A model generated the notes under the pieces. The model was given only the letters and a program-made list of their open reading frames with translations. It did not search any database and had not been told where the DNA came from. A program made the position numbers and the translations under genes. Of a stretch of 64,000 nucleotides of DNA, positions 18,397 through 26,680 are shown piece by piece. How positions within the stretch are numbered: the stretch's first letter is position 1; every line of letters begins with the position of its first letter. Source of the DNA: Arthrobacter sp. M4. Lineage in GTDB: Bacteria > Actinomycetota > Actinomycetes > Actinomycetales > Micrococcaceae. Where the stretch lies: assembly GCF_020251205.1 (NCBI RefSeq), contig NZ_JAIWYX010000003.1, forward strand, positions 310,001 through 374,000, given 5' to 3'.

Positions 18397-19065
18397 ATGA
18401 CTCTTGAGTTTTCCCAGTTGGGTCTGGCACCGGAATACGTCGACTACATGGCAGCCTGGTCCGTCCAACGCGAACTCCACGACAAAGTTGTCACCGGAGA
18501 AGCACCGAGCACCGTCCTGTTGTTGGAGCACGCGTCTGTGTACACGGCAGGCAAGCTGACAGAAGACCACGAGCGACCGTTCGACGGCACGCCGGTTGTT
18601 CCCGTGGACCGGGGAGGAAAGCTGACATGGCACGGACCCGGCCAGCTCATCGCCTACCCCATCATCAAGCTGAAGAACCGCTCAGGCATCCGTGACTATG
18701 TGGAGCGGCTGGAAGCAATCATGATCTCCGTGATGGCCGACTACGGAATCAACGCCACCCGAGTGAAGGGCCGCGCAGGTGTCTGGATCACCGCGGACCA
18801 CAAGGGCCCGGACCGCAAGATCGCGGCTATCGGCATTCGCGTCCAGGATGGGGTCACGATGCATGGCATCGCCATCAACTGCAGCAACGACCTCGCACCG
18901 TACAGCCAGATCATCGCCTGTGGCATCACGGACGCAGGTGTCACCACAATGTCGCAGGAAACGGGCCGGAACATAACGCCTGGGGACATTGTTGACCGCA
19001 TCGTCGAAGAATTCCGCAAGCACGAAGAAGCACTAGTTTCGAGTTCCGAAGGAGCACTCCTGTGA
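18397..19065 (+). CDS. lipB: Lipoyl(octanoyl) transferase
   Basis: Transfers octanoyl from acyl carrier protein to lipoyl domains, the first step of lipoate biosynthesis on protein. The 222 residues hold the family block [17 protein letters not shown] (R72 precedes it in DRGGK), Lys141 in KIAAIGIR and the acyl-accepting Cys162 in [10 protein letters not shown], the Cys/Lys dyad known from M. tuberculosis LipB. The stop overlaps the lipA GTG by 4 bases (GTGA), so the two are probably translationally coupled. Its clients include the two lipoyl domains of the nearby E2. Confidence 0.97.
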   Translation: MTLEFSQLGLAPEYVDYMAAWSVQRELHDKVVTGEAPSTVLLLEHASVYTAGKLTEDHERPFDGTPVVPVDRGGKLTWHGPGQLIAYPIIKLKNRSGIRDYVERLEAIMISVMADYGINATRVKGRAGVWITADHKGPDRKIAAIGIRVQDGVTMHGIAINCSNDLAPYSQIIACGITDAGVTTMSQETGRNITPGDIVDRIVEEFRKHEEALVSSSEGALL

Positions 19066-20069
19066 CGCTGGCACCAGAAGGCCGCAAGCTGCTGCGCATC
19101 GAACAGCGCAACGCCGCAACCCCCGTGGAGCGCAAGCCGGACTGGATCAAAGCCAAAGTCCAGATGGGTTCGGAATTCGTCGGGCTAAAGAACCTGGTTA
19201 AAAAGGAAGGCCTCCACACAGTCTGTGAAGAGGCTGGCTGCCCAAACATCTTCGAATGTTGGGAAGACAAGGAAGCCACCTTCCTCATCGGGGGTTCCGA
19301 GTGCACGCGCCGCTGCGACTTCTGCCAGATCGACACAGGCAAGCCCTCTCCCCTGGACCGCATGGAACCAACCAAGGTTGCCCGATCCGTGCAGTCGATG
19401 CAACTGCGCTACGCCACCGTCACGGGCGTCGCCCGCGACGACCTTGAAGACGAAGGCGTCTGGCTGTACGCCGAAACCGTCCGCAAGATCCATGAACTCA
19501 ACCCGGGCACCGGCGTCGAGCTTCTTATCCCGGACTTCTCAGGCAAACCCGAGCACATCCAGGCCATCTGCGACTCCAAGCCGGAGGTGTTCGCCCACAA
19601 CGTGGAGACCGTGCCCAGGATCTTCAAGCGCATCCGCCCGGCCTTCCGCTATGAGCGTTCCCTGGACGTCATCACGCAGGGCCGTGACCTGGGCATGGTG
19701 ACCAAGTCCAACCTCATCCTGGGCATGGGCGAAACCCGCGAGGAAGTCTCCGAAGCGCTCCGCGACCTGCACGAGGCTGGCTGCGACCTCATCACCATCA
19801 CCCAGTACCTGCGCCCCTCCGAACGCCACCTCCCGGTAGACCGCTGGGTCAAGCCGCAGGAATTCGTAGAGCTGCAGGAGGAGGCCGAAGAGATCGGATT
19901 CCTCGGCGTTATGAGCGGCCCCCTCGTCCGATCCTCCTACCGTGCAGGCCGCCTCTGGGCCACGGCGATGCGCAAGAAGGGTTGGGAAATCCCGGCCGAA
20001 CTCGCGCACATCGAGAGCTCCGGATCCACCCGCCAGGAAGCCCGCACGCTGCTTGCAGCGCAGAGCTAA
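19062..20069 (+). CDS. lipA: Lipoyl synthase
   Basis: A radical SAM enzyme that inserts two sulfurs into protein-bound octanoate to make lipoyl groups. The 335 residues show both iron-sulfur motifs: the auxiliary cluster cysteines C55, C60 and C66 ([12 protein letters not shown]) and the radical SAM triad C81, C85 and C88 (CTRRCDFC). The downstream [19 protein letters not shown] and YRAGRLW blocks are also typical. It starts with GTG inside the lipB stop region. A GC-rich hairpin follows at 20114-20150. Confidence 0.98.
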   Translation: MTLAPEGRKLLRIEQRNAATPVERKPDWIKAKVQMGSEFVGLKNLVKKEGLHTVCEEAGCPNIFECWEDKEATFLIGGSECTRRCDFCQIDTGKPSPLDRMEPTKVARSVQSMQLRYATVTGVARDDLEDEGVWLYAETVRKIHELNPGTGVELLIPDFSGKPEHIQAICDSKPEVFAHNVETVPRIFKRIRPAFRYERSLDVITQGRDLGMVTKSNLILGMGETREEVSEALRDLHEAGCDLITITQYLRPSERHLPVDRWVKPQEFVELQEEAEEIGFLGVMSGPLVRSSYRAGRLWATAMRKKGWEIPAELAHIESSGSTRQEARTLLAAQS

Positions 20070-20113
20070 TCCTATTTGCGGGCGCAGATCCCGAAATATC
20101 CAGGCAGTAGTAC

Positions 20114-20150
20114 GGGGACCGTATCCGGGGCATTTCCGGGTCCGGTCCCC
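20114..20150 (+). terminator. Hairpin after lipA
   Basis: GGGGACCG (20114-20121) pairs with CGGTCCCC (20143-20150), with an inner CCGG/CCGG pair. It lies 45 bases after lipA and has no T-tract. The next gene probably has its own promoter immediately after it. Confidence 0.55.
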
Positions 20151-20163
20151 GAGCCGTATCCCG

Positions 20164-20169
20164 TAGAAT
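20164..20169 (+). promoter_or_regulatory. -10 element TAGAAT before the DUF4191 gene
   Basis: TAGAAT ends 9 bases before the ATG at 20179, and there is no ribosome site. It predicts a leaderless or nearly leaderless mRNA. Confidence 0.45.
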
Positions 20170-20178
20170 TAATGCACT

Positions 20179-20940
20179 ATGGCGAAATCCCCTGATTCCA
20201 GCAATTCGACGTCGGCTGCCGATTCGTCCCGGCGCGGACTCTTTTCCCGCAAGCCCAAGGAAGCGAAGGCCAAGAAGCCAAGCCGCCTAAAGCAGATCGG
20301 CGAAGTCTTCAACATGACGCGCCGGCATGACCCCACGGTCCCGTGGCTTATGCTCCTTGCTTTCCTTGGAGTTGTGGCAGTCAGCCTGCTTGTCGGTCTC
20401 TTGCTGCAGAACTGGATCACAGCGCTCATTATCGGTATTCCGTTGGGGCTGCTTGCCGCAACGTTCATACTGTCGCGCCGCGCCGAGCGTGCGGCCTTCG
20501 CCCAAATCGAAAACCAGCCCGGAGCCTCGGGCGCCGCACTTAGCACGCTCCGCCGCGGTTGGGTCACCGAAGAACAGCCCGTTGCCGTCAACCCCCGCAC
20601 CCAGGACGCCGTCTTCCGTGCAGTTGGTCGTCCCGGCGTCGTGCTTGTTTCCGAAGGACCCACGCATCGGGTCAAGCCGCTCATTGACGCGGAGCGCAAG
20701 CGCCTGTCCCGCATCCTGCCCAACGTGACGATCCATGTGATCGAGACTGGACGCGGCGAGGGCCAGGTGCCCATCAGCCAGGTTGCCAGGAAGATGGGCA
20801 AGCTCAAGAACGAACTCACCAAAGTAGAAGTGAACGCCGTCAGCAAGCGGATCTCCTCGCTGGGCAACCGCCTGCCAATTCCGAAGGGAATCGACCCGTA
20901 CAAGGCGCGGCCGGACCGGAAGGCCGCTCGAGGCCGCTAA
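20179..20940 (+). CDS. DUF4191 domain-containing membrane protein
   Basis: A 253-residue protein of the DUF4191 family, function unknown. The first ~50 residues are basic and cytoplasmic. Two close transmembrane helices follow (WLMLLAFLGVVAVSLLVGLL and a second around residues 77-95), then a soluble domain with the conserved GWVTEEQPVAVNPRTQDAVFRA-type block and RPGVVLVSEGP, and a basic C-terminus. The orthologue Rv2219 in M. tuberculosis also sits directly after lipA and before an RDD gene, so the position is conserved across actinobacteria. Confidence 0.9.
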   Translation: MAKSPDSSNSTSAADSSRRGLFSRKPKEAKAKKPSRLKQIGEVFNMTRRHDPTVPWLMLLAFLGVVAVSLLVGLLLQNWITALIIGIPLGLLAATFILSRRAERAAFAQIENQPGASGAALSTLRRGWVTEEQPVAVNPRTQDAVFRAVGRPGVVLVSEGPTHRVKPLIDAERKRLSRILPNVTIHVIETGRGEGQVPISQVARKMGKLKNELTKVEVNAVSKRISSLGNRLPIPKGIDPYKARPDRKAARGR

Positions 20941-20983
20941 GCCGCGGCGACGGGGACCGATCGCCCAGTAGACGGAAGCAAAC

Positions 20984-21026
20984 CGCCCCGGACGCACTGA
21001 ACATTTTGTTCGGTACGTCCGGGGCG
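20984..21026. terminator. Bidirectional terminator between DUF4191 and RDD genes
   Basis: CGCCCCGGACG (20984-20994) pairs with CGTCCGGGGCG (21016-21026). The loop contains a further GAAC/GTTC pair around ATTTT. It lies between convergent genes. Confidence 0.8.
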
Positions 21027-21060
21027 AAGCTGTTACTGGATCCTGCTACGGCAAAAACGC

Positions 21061-21498
21061 CTACATTCGGACCAGGACGGTATTCATTGCTTTGTCGTGG
21101 AGGCCGCGCTGATCGGGATCGAAGATCACGGCGGGAATCACCAGGCACAAAAGAACAGTCCTGACAAAGGCTGCCAGTGGTCCGGCAGGCCCGCCACCCA
21201 ACCTGACAACGTGGATTCCAACTACCCGATGGCCGATGCTGTAACCAAGGGTGCCAATGAGGAGAGTCTGCTCGACGGCAAAGATGCCCAATGTTGCCCA
21301 TTGATTTGCGCCGAAGGCAAAATTGCTGATCAAGAGGGCAATTGTCCAGTCGATGACGATGGCGAAAATTCGCCTGGCCGCCCGCGCCACTGAACCTGGC
21401 CCTGACTCCGGAAGGCCGAGACGTTCACCGGGGTATTTGGAGATGCCTGAGGTGTCCGGCCCGGTAAGCCATGAACCCATGTCCTTGCGATCAATCAC
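21061..21498 (-). CDS. RDD family membrane protein
   Basis: A 145-residue membrane protein of the RDD family, whose function is not settled. The defining residues are visible: Arg in ARRIFAIVIDW (also supplying the first Asp) and Asp in FDPDQRGLHDKAMNTVLV. Three hydrophobic segments lie between. The soluble N-terminus of ~40 residues precedes the first helix. The GTG start is preceded by TAGGCT with 6 bases between, a leaderless arrangement. M. tuberculosis Rv2219A holds the same position before glnA1. Confidence 0.9.
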   Translation of the reverse strand: MIDRKDMGSWLTGPDTSGISKYPGERLGLPESGPGSVARAARRIFAIVIDWTIALLISNFAFGANQWATLGIFAVEQTLLIGTLGYSIGHRVVGIHVVRLGGGPAGPLAAFVRTVLLCLVIPAVIFDPDQRGLHDKAMNTVLVRM

Positions 21499-21504
21499 CC
21501 TTAA

Positions 21505-21510
21505 AGCCTA
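21505..21510 (-). promoter_or_regulatory. -10 element TAGGCT of the RDD gene, predicted leaderless
   Basis: TAGGCT on the minus strand ends 6 bases before the GTG at 21498. Confidence 0.45.
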
Positions 21511-21654
21511 ACTGCACCGCGCCGAATCATCGCCCCGGGAACTGATATTGCCACGGGCTCCGCTTCCTTGAATTCCCGCGGAATTGTTCATTCTGCGGAT
21601 GCGCATGGACGCAACAAGTGGATGCCGACTAGCGTTTACATATTGGGCAATTCT

Positions 21655-21670
21655 GTAACCTGCCTGAAAC
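21655..21670 (+). promoter_or_regulatory. Candidate GlnR operator of glnA1
   Basis: GTAAC (21655-21659), six bases, then GAAAC (21666-21670) matches the GlnR half-site pair GTnAC-n6-GAAAC described in streptomycetes and mycobacteria. A TAGGGT (21703-21708) downstream could be the -10. The site centre would then be about 50 bases before the transcription start, with no good -35, as expected for an activated promoter. Confidence 0.55.
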
Positions 21671-21823
21671 AATACGGACACTCCCGGGAAATGCCACATC
21701 CCTAGGGTGTTAGCAGTTGCCAGTAACCACCGGGCGGGGGGATTTTTTGTGTCTTCCCGCCCCCGGAGTGCGCTGCACCAGACGGCCGCGAGGCCCGCTA
21801 TTTCTTATGCATAAGGAGCATAG

Positions 21824-23248
21824 ATGTTCAAGTCTGCGGACGAAGTCCTCAAGTTCATCAAAGACGAAGACGTTAAGTTCGTCGATATCCGCTTCACCGA
21901 TCTCCCCGGCGTCCAGCAGCACTTCAACGTGCCGGCTAAGAGCGTTGATGCAGACTTCTTCGTCCACGGCCAGCTCTTTGACGGATCCTCCATCCGCGGC
22001 TTCCAGGGCATTGCCGAGTCCGACATGCAGCTCATTCCGGATGTGACCACCGCCTTCCTTGACCCCTTCCGCGTCGAGAAGACCCTGGCCCTCAACTTCT
22101 CCATCGTGAACCCCCGCACCGGAGACCCGTACCACCGCGACCCGCGCGGCGTAGCTGAGAAGGCCGAGGCCTACCTGGCTTCCACCGGCATCGCCGACAC
22201 CGCATTCTTCGCTCCGGAAGCAGAGTTCTACGTTTTCGACAACGTACAGTTCGAGTCTTCCCCGCAGGGTTCCTTCTACAAGGTCGACTCCATCGAGGCA
22301 CCGTGGAACACCAGCCGCGAAGAAGAAGGCGGCAACCTCGGTTACAAGACTCCGTTCAAGGGCGGCTACTTCCCGGTTTCCCCGGTTGACCACCAGGCGG
22401 ACCTGCGTGACGCCATGTGCGTAAACCTGGACGAGGTCGGTCTGATCGTCGAGCGCTCCCACCACGAGGTTGGTGCCGCTGGCCAGGCCGAGATCAACTA
22501 CAAGTTCGACACCCTCGTGCACGCTGCTGACGACCTGCAGAAGTTCAAGTACGTCATCAAGAACACCGCCTGGGAATACGGCAAGTCTGTGACGTTCATG
22601 CCCAAGCCGATCTTCGGCGACAACGGCTCCGGCATGCACTGCCACCAGTCTCTGTGGAGCAACGGCGAACCGCTGTTCTACGACGAAAAGGGTTACGCAG
22701 GCCTGTCCGACACTGCCCGCTGGTACATCGGCGGTCTGCTGAAGCACTCTTCCGCCGTCCTGGCCTTCACCAACCCGACCGTCAACTCCTACAAGCGCCT
22801 GGTCAAGGGCTTCGAGGCTCCGGTCAACATGGTGTACTCGCAGGGTAACCGCTCTGCCGGCATCCGTATCCCGGTCACGGGTTCCAACCCGAAGGCCAAG
22901 CGCATCGAGTTCCGCGCCCCGGACCCGTCCTCCAACCCGTACCTCGCCTTTGCCGCCCAGCTGATGGCCGGCATCGACGGTGTCCGCAACCGCATTGAGC
23001 CGCCGGCTCCGATCGACAAGGACCTCTACGAACTGCCCGCCGAGGAAGCCAAGGACATCCCGAAGGCTCCGGGCTCGCTCGAGGAAGCGCTCGAAGCCCT
23101 GCGCGAGGACAACGAGTTCCTGCAGGCCGGTGGCGTTTTCACCCAGGACCTGATCGACACCTGGATTGACTACAAGTACGAGAACGAGATCAAGCCGCTG
23201 GCCCTGCGCCCGAACCCCTACGAGTTCGAGCTGTACTACGGCGTCTAA
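21824..23248 (+). CDS. glnA: Glutamine synthetase type I, adenylylatable (GlnA1)
   Basis: Makes glutamine from glutamate, ammonia and ATP as a cytosolic dodecamer and is the main ammonium assimilation enzyme. The 474 residues match GS I-beta. Visible motifs are the N-terminal [11 protein letters not shown], the metal-binding EAEFYVFD, the ATP block [25 protein letters not shown], and the adenylylation-site Tyr402 in [10 protein letters not shown]. GlnE, encoded just downstream on the other strand, is its expected modifier. The ATG follows AAGGAG. A GlnR-like operator lies upstream and a strong terminator at 23284-23319. Confidence 0.98.
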   Translation: MFKSADEVLKFIKDEDVKFVDIRFTDLPGVQQHFNVPAKSVDADFFVHGQLFDGSSIRGFQGIAESDMQLIPDVTTAFLDPFRVEKTLALNFSIVNPRTGDPYHRDPRGVAEKAEAYLASTGIADTAFFAPEAEFYVFDNVQFESSPQGSFYKVDSIEAPWNTSREEEGGNLGYKTPFKGGYFPVSPVDHQADLRDAMCVNLDEVGLIVERSHHEVGAAGQAEINYKFDTLVHAADDLQKFKYVIKNTAWEYGKSVTFMPKPIFGDNGSGMHCHQSLWSNGEPLFYDEKGYAGLSDTARWYIGGLLKHSSAVLAFTNPTVNSYKRLVKGFEAPVNMVYSQGNRSAGIRIPVTGSNPKAKRIEFRAPDPSSNPYLAFAAQLMAGIDGVRNRIEPPAPIDKDLYELPAEEAKDIPKAPGSLEEALEALREDNEFLQAGGVFTQDLIDTWIDYKYENEIKPLALRPNPYEFELYYGV

Positions 23249-23283
23249 TCTGACTCATTGAAGCAGTCGTAGTGCTGCTCATG

Positions 23284-23319
23284 GGAAAGGCGGCCCCACT
23301 TCGGTGGGGCCGCCTTTCC
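23284..23319. terminator. Intrinsic terminator after glnA1
   Basis: A perfect 16-bp stem (23284-23299 with 23304-23319) closed by a TTCG tetraloop, between the convergent glnA and HTH genes. Confidence 0.92.
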
Positions 23320-23359
23320 ATTTGTCGGCGCTCCTAGGCCTGGGCCTCCTCGGCAGCCC

Positions 23360-23575
23360 TTACTGCCTGCCGTACTTCTTATGGACTGCCTGCTTGCTTA
23401 CACCAAGGCAAAGCGCGATTGCTTCCCAGGACAAGCCCTCCTGTCGCGCCCTGCGGACCAGGGATGCCTCCGCGCGACCCACTTCCTTGTGCAACTCGGC
23501 AACGGCTTGCAGTGCCTCGGCTGGCCCCTTGCCATCCATTGATCCCACCAGGGTCTTCATCCGCTCCACCTCCAT
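23360..23575 (-). CDS. Small helix-turn-helix DNA-binding protein
   Basis: A 71-residue protein with an N-terminal helix (EALQAVAELHKEVGRAEASL) and a C-terminal helix-turn-helix of the form RQEGLSWEAIALCLGVSKQAVHKKYG. Small actinobacterial regulators of this kind often pair with Clp N-domain proteins, but no partner is present here. The ATG at 23575 is preceded by TAAGGT with 7 bases between and would be leaderless. An alternative ATG at 23560 (MKTLVGSM) has GGAGG 8 bases upstream. Two identical palindromes cover its promoter, so autoregulation is likely. It sits between glnA and glnE, but a role in nitrogen control is not shown by the sequence. Confidence 0.85.
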   Translation of the reverse strand: MEVERMKTLVGSMDGKGPAEALQAVAELHKEVGRAEASLVRRARQEGLSWEAIALCLGVSKQAVHKKYGRQ

Positions 23576-23578
23576 GGC

Positions 23579-23622
23579 GTCAACCTTAGTTGACACAACT
23601 CGGCTCGTCAACGAAGGTTGAC
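23579..23622 (-). promoter_or_regulatory. Promoter with two perfect palindromic operators, HTH gene
   Basis: GTCAAC-N4-GTTGAC occurs twice, at 23579-23594 and 23607-23622, with centres 28 bp apart. On the minus strand a TTGACG (inside the distal palindrome) and a TAAGGT (inside the proximal one) are separated by 17 bases, giving a well-formed promoter whose -35 and -10 each lie in a palindrome. A dimeric regulator binding here would block RNA polymerase. Confidence 0.75.
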
Positions 23623-23659
23623 ACCGGGGCCGCATCGACCATCCGGAGACAAATGAGCG

Positions 23660-26600
23660 TCAGTTCCCGTAAAAGGCCTTCTGGAACACTGCGCGGGCCT
23701 GCCGGCTGATTCGGAGGTAGTCCTGCTCGAACGCCGTGGCCATCCCTGCCTCATAGCCGCACCAGCGCGCCACGGCTTCCAAATCACGGCGCGACGACGG
23801 CAGAAGGTCGGAGGAACGACCCGACCAGATCACGTTTGCAGAGCGGACACGGCTGGCCAGTCGCCACGCCCTTCGCAAGAGTGCCGCATCGGCAGCCGAG
23901 AGAAGTTTGAGCTTCTCAGCGGCGGTGAGTGCCTCGAGAGTGGATGTAGTCCGAAGCTCCGGGTGAGTACCGGCGTGCTGCAGCTGAATCAGCTGAACCA
24001 GCCATTCGACGTCGGACAGCCCTCCCCTGCCTAGTTTGACGTGCCGCGCCGGATCGGCGCCCCGCGGCAGCCGCTCCGCCTCCACCCGGGCTTTGATGCG
24101 ACGGATCTCCCGTACATCCTGCTCGCTCAGCGACTCAGGGTACCGGATGGGATCAATCATCGCCCTAAAATCGCGGGCAAGGTCATCGTCGCCGGCCATG
24201 GGCTCGGCACGGAGAAGCGCCTGTGCTTCCCAAATCAGCGACCAGCGCTTGTAGTACTCCGCGTAGGATTCCAAGGAGCGAACAAGGGCGCCGCTCTTGC
24301 CTTCGGGGCGAAGGTCGGCATCCACCGTCAGCACCCGTTCGGCCATAATCGCCGGCTTGAGGGGCTGTGTCAGCAGGCTGGACAGGTGGCCAACCAGCGC
24401 ATTGGCCTGTTGCTGGGCTTCCTCGTCGGAGCAACCGGGCAACGCCCGATGCACGTACATTACGTCGGCATCGGATCCATAGCCGATCTCCCGACCGCCC
24501 TGCCGGCCCATGGCCACCACCAATAGTCGGGTCTTCAACGGACCGTCCGCTGAGACGATCCCCTCCGCGACGTGCAGGGCCCCGAGGACGGCGGCGCGGT
24601 CAACGTCGGCCAGCGCCCTGCCCACGTCATCCTGCTCCAAGAGTCCGGCGCTATCGGCAATAGCGATGCGGAGCGTTTCCCGTCTGCGGATCAGTCGAAT
24701 CAGCCGCATCGCGCTTTCTGGATCAGAGTGGCGGGACATCTTCGACTGGATTTCCTGCCATTGGGCAGCGAAATCAACCGGTTTGAGTTCCTTGTCCGTG
24801 CCAAGCCACGCAACCGACTCCGGCGACACTTCCAGGAGGTCTGCAATGAGCCGCGAGTTGGACAGGACATGGCACAACCGCTCCGCGGCCGCCTGTGAAT
24901 CGCGGAGCATGCCCAGGTACCAGTGCGTTGTCCCAAGGGACTCGCTGACACGGCGGAAGGCGAGCAGGCCGGCGTCGGGATCCAGTCCTTCGGCCAGCCA
25001 GTCGAGGAGGATCGGCAGGAGCTGCCGCTGCAGTGCCGCCCGGCGGCTGACACCGGCGGTGAGCGCCTGAATGTGGCGAAGTGCGCCCTGCGGGTCGCGG
25101 TAGCCCAGCGCCGCAAGGCGCCCCTGCGCCGCTTCGGGGCTCAGCCGCGCGTCTTCGCTGCTCAGCTTTGCGGCAGTGTTGAGCAACGGCCGGTAGAAGA
25201 TGCGCTCGTGCAGTTCCCGCACGGACCTTTTGGTCTTCTGCCAAGTGGACACCAATGCATCAGGATGGGGGCGCTCCAGCGAGAAGGGTCCCAGCACAGC
25301 CTTGGCCAGGTAGCGCAACGATGTTTCACTAACCGGCATGAGGTGCGTCCGGCGGAGCTGGAAAAGCTGGATGCGGTGCTCCAGGAGGCGAAGGTAGCGG
25401 TAGGCATCATCGAATGCGCTTGCGTCAGCCCTCCCGATGTACCCGCCGGAGGAGAGCGCCGCAATGGCCGATGTTGTGTCACGCTTACGCAGTGATTCGT
25501 CGGACTTTCCGTGCACCAGCTGCAGCAGTTGGACGGTGAACTCGACATCGCGAAGTCCCCCGGGTCCGAGCTTGATCTGTCGCTGCTCCTCCCCCGCCGG
25601 AATGTGGGAGGTGACGCGGCGGCGCATGGCCTGCACGGATTCGACGAACCCCTCCCGTCCGGCCGACGCCCACACAAGTGGCGTCAGGGCTTCCTCATAC
25701 CGGGTGCCGAGTTGGCGGTCGCCTGCGATGGTGCGGGCCTTCAGCAGCGCCTGGAACTCCCAGCTCTCAGCCCAGCGGTCATAATAGCTAACGTGGGACG
25801 CCAGCGTCCGGACCAGCGGCCCCGATTTCCCCTCCGGCCGCAGGTTGGCGTCCACCTCCCAGAGCCCCGGTTCCCGCCCGGGAGAGCTAATGGCCCGCGA
25901 AATACCGGAGGCAAGCGCCGTGCCTATTCTCGTGGCCAGGGTGTCTTCCAGTCCGGGCGCGTCAATGACGTAAATAACGTCGACGTCGGAGATGTAGTTG
26001 AGCTCGCGGGCTCCACACTTGCCCATGCCGATGACGGCCAGCCCGACGGCGGCAACGTCCTCGGCGTCGAACGTCACCGCTGCTTCGGCGCGGGAAACCG
26101 CCAAGGCGGCCTCAATCGCAGCACCGGCAAGGTCTGCCAGTTCCGCGCCGGCGAAAGGCATGAAATCGGTGGGTGACGCCGCGCAGAGGTCCTTAATGGC
26201 CAGTTCGGCCAAACCGCGCCGATATTCGGTCCGCAGTGCAGCGTAGGCAACCTGTCCCGTAACGCCTGCAACGGGGCGGGTAGCCGCCGGATCCGCCTGT
26301 ACCGACTTGAGCAGCCGCGCGCGGAGCACTTCAGGGTCCGCCGACAGGGGCTCCGGGCTTACCCGGGTGTTGAAGATATCCAAGTGCTCCGGGTGCCGGA
26401 TCAGGAATTCACCCAGGGCTTCAGACGCACCAAGGAGCCGGTAGAGAGGCTCGCTCCGGTCCACATCCGCCGCCGCAAGTTCCCGCAGCCCCTGGTGCTT
26501 CTCAATCAGCCGGACGAGGGACTGCAGCGCGGTATCCGGGCTCGCGGCCATGTGCAGGCCCGCGAACAGGACGTCCTGGTCGATGCCCGCGAGTTCAGGG

Positions 26601-26671
26601 GCAGCGAGGAACCGCTCCCCCTTCTCCAAATCGCTGAATCCGGCTGAGATGAGTCGGCGGGCAAGGCTCAT
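23660..26671 (-). CDS. glnE: Bifunctional glutamine synthetase adenylyltransferase/deadenylylase
   Basis: Adds and removes AMP on a Tyr of glutamine synthetase, switching it off and on. The 1003 residues show two nucleotidyltransferase domains: an N-terminal one with NYISDVDVIYVID and a C-terminal one with GYGSDADVMYVH, each giving the D-x-D metal site. In E. coli the N-terminal domain removes AMP and the C-terminal one adds it. Both are followed by the EANLRPEGKSG/DADLRPEGKSG block. It ends the nitrogen module with glnA2 upstream on the same strand (9 bases apart, probably cotranscribed) and glnA1 nearby on the other strand, the same order as in M. tuberculosis. Confidence 0.97.
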   Translation of the reverse strand: MSLARRLISAGFSDLEKGERFLAAPELAGIDQDVLFAGLHMAASPDTALQSLVRLIEKHQGLRELAAADVDRSEPLYRLLGASEALGEFLIRHPEHLDIFNTRVSPEPLSADPEVLRARLLKSVQADPAATRPVAGVTGQVAYAALRTEYRRGLAELAIKDLCAASPTDFMPFAGAELADLAGAAIEAALAVSRAEAAVTFDAEDVAAVGLAVIGMGKCGARELNYISDVDVIYVIDAPGLEDTLATRIGTALASGISRAISSPGREPGLWEVDANLRPEGKSGPLVRTLASHVSYYDRWAESWEFQALLKARTIAGDRQLGTRYEEALTPLVWASAGREGFVESVQAMRRRVTSHIPAGEEQRQIKLGPGGLRDVEFTVQLLQLVHGKSDESLRKRDTTSAIAALSSGGYIGRADASAFDDAYRYLRLLEHRIQLFQLRRTHLMPVSETSLRYLAKAVLGPFSLERPHPDALVSTWQKTKRSVRELHERIFYRPLLNTAAKLSSEDARLSPEAAQGRLAALGYRDPQGALRHIQALTAGVSRRAALQRQLLPILLDWLAEGLDPDAGLLAFRRVSESLGTTHWYLGMLRDSQAAAERLCHVLSNSRLIADLLEVSPESVAWLGTDKELKPVDFAAQWQEIQSKMSRHSDPESAMRLIRLIRRRETLRIAIADSAGLLEQDDVGRALADVDRAAVLGALHVAEGIVSADGPLKTRLLVVAMGRQGGREIGYGSDADVMYVHRALPGCSDEEAQQQANALVGHLSSLLTQPLKPAIMAERVLTVDADLRPEGKSGALVRSLESYAEYYKRWSLIWEAQALLRAEPMAGDDDLARDFRAMIDPIRYPESLSEQDVREIRRIKARVEAERLPRGADPARHVKLGRGGLSDVEWLVQLIQLQHAGTHPELRTTSTLEALTAAEKLKLLSAADAALLRRAWRLASRVRSANVIWSGRSSDLLPSSRRDLEAVARWCGYEAGMATAFEQDYLRISRQARAVFQKAFYGN

Positions 26672-26680
26672 GGGCGCTGC

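Larger units (their letters stand above)
21499..21823. other. Control region upstream of glnA1
   Basis: A 325-base gap between divergent genes without a supported gene. It holds a GlnR-like site at 21655-21670, a possible -10 at 21703-21708, a G/C-rich imperfect hairpin with a T6 run in its loop (21730-21765) and the glnA ribosome site AAGGAG (21812-21817). Confidence 0.6.

Noticed and set aside
21600..21720. A small gene upstream of glnA
   Set aside because: No frame with a ribosome site; the stretch is better explained as a control region.
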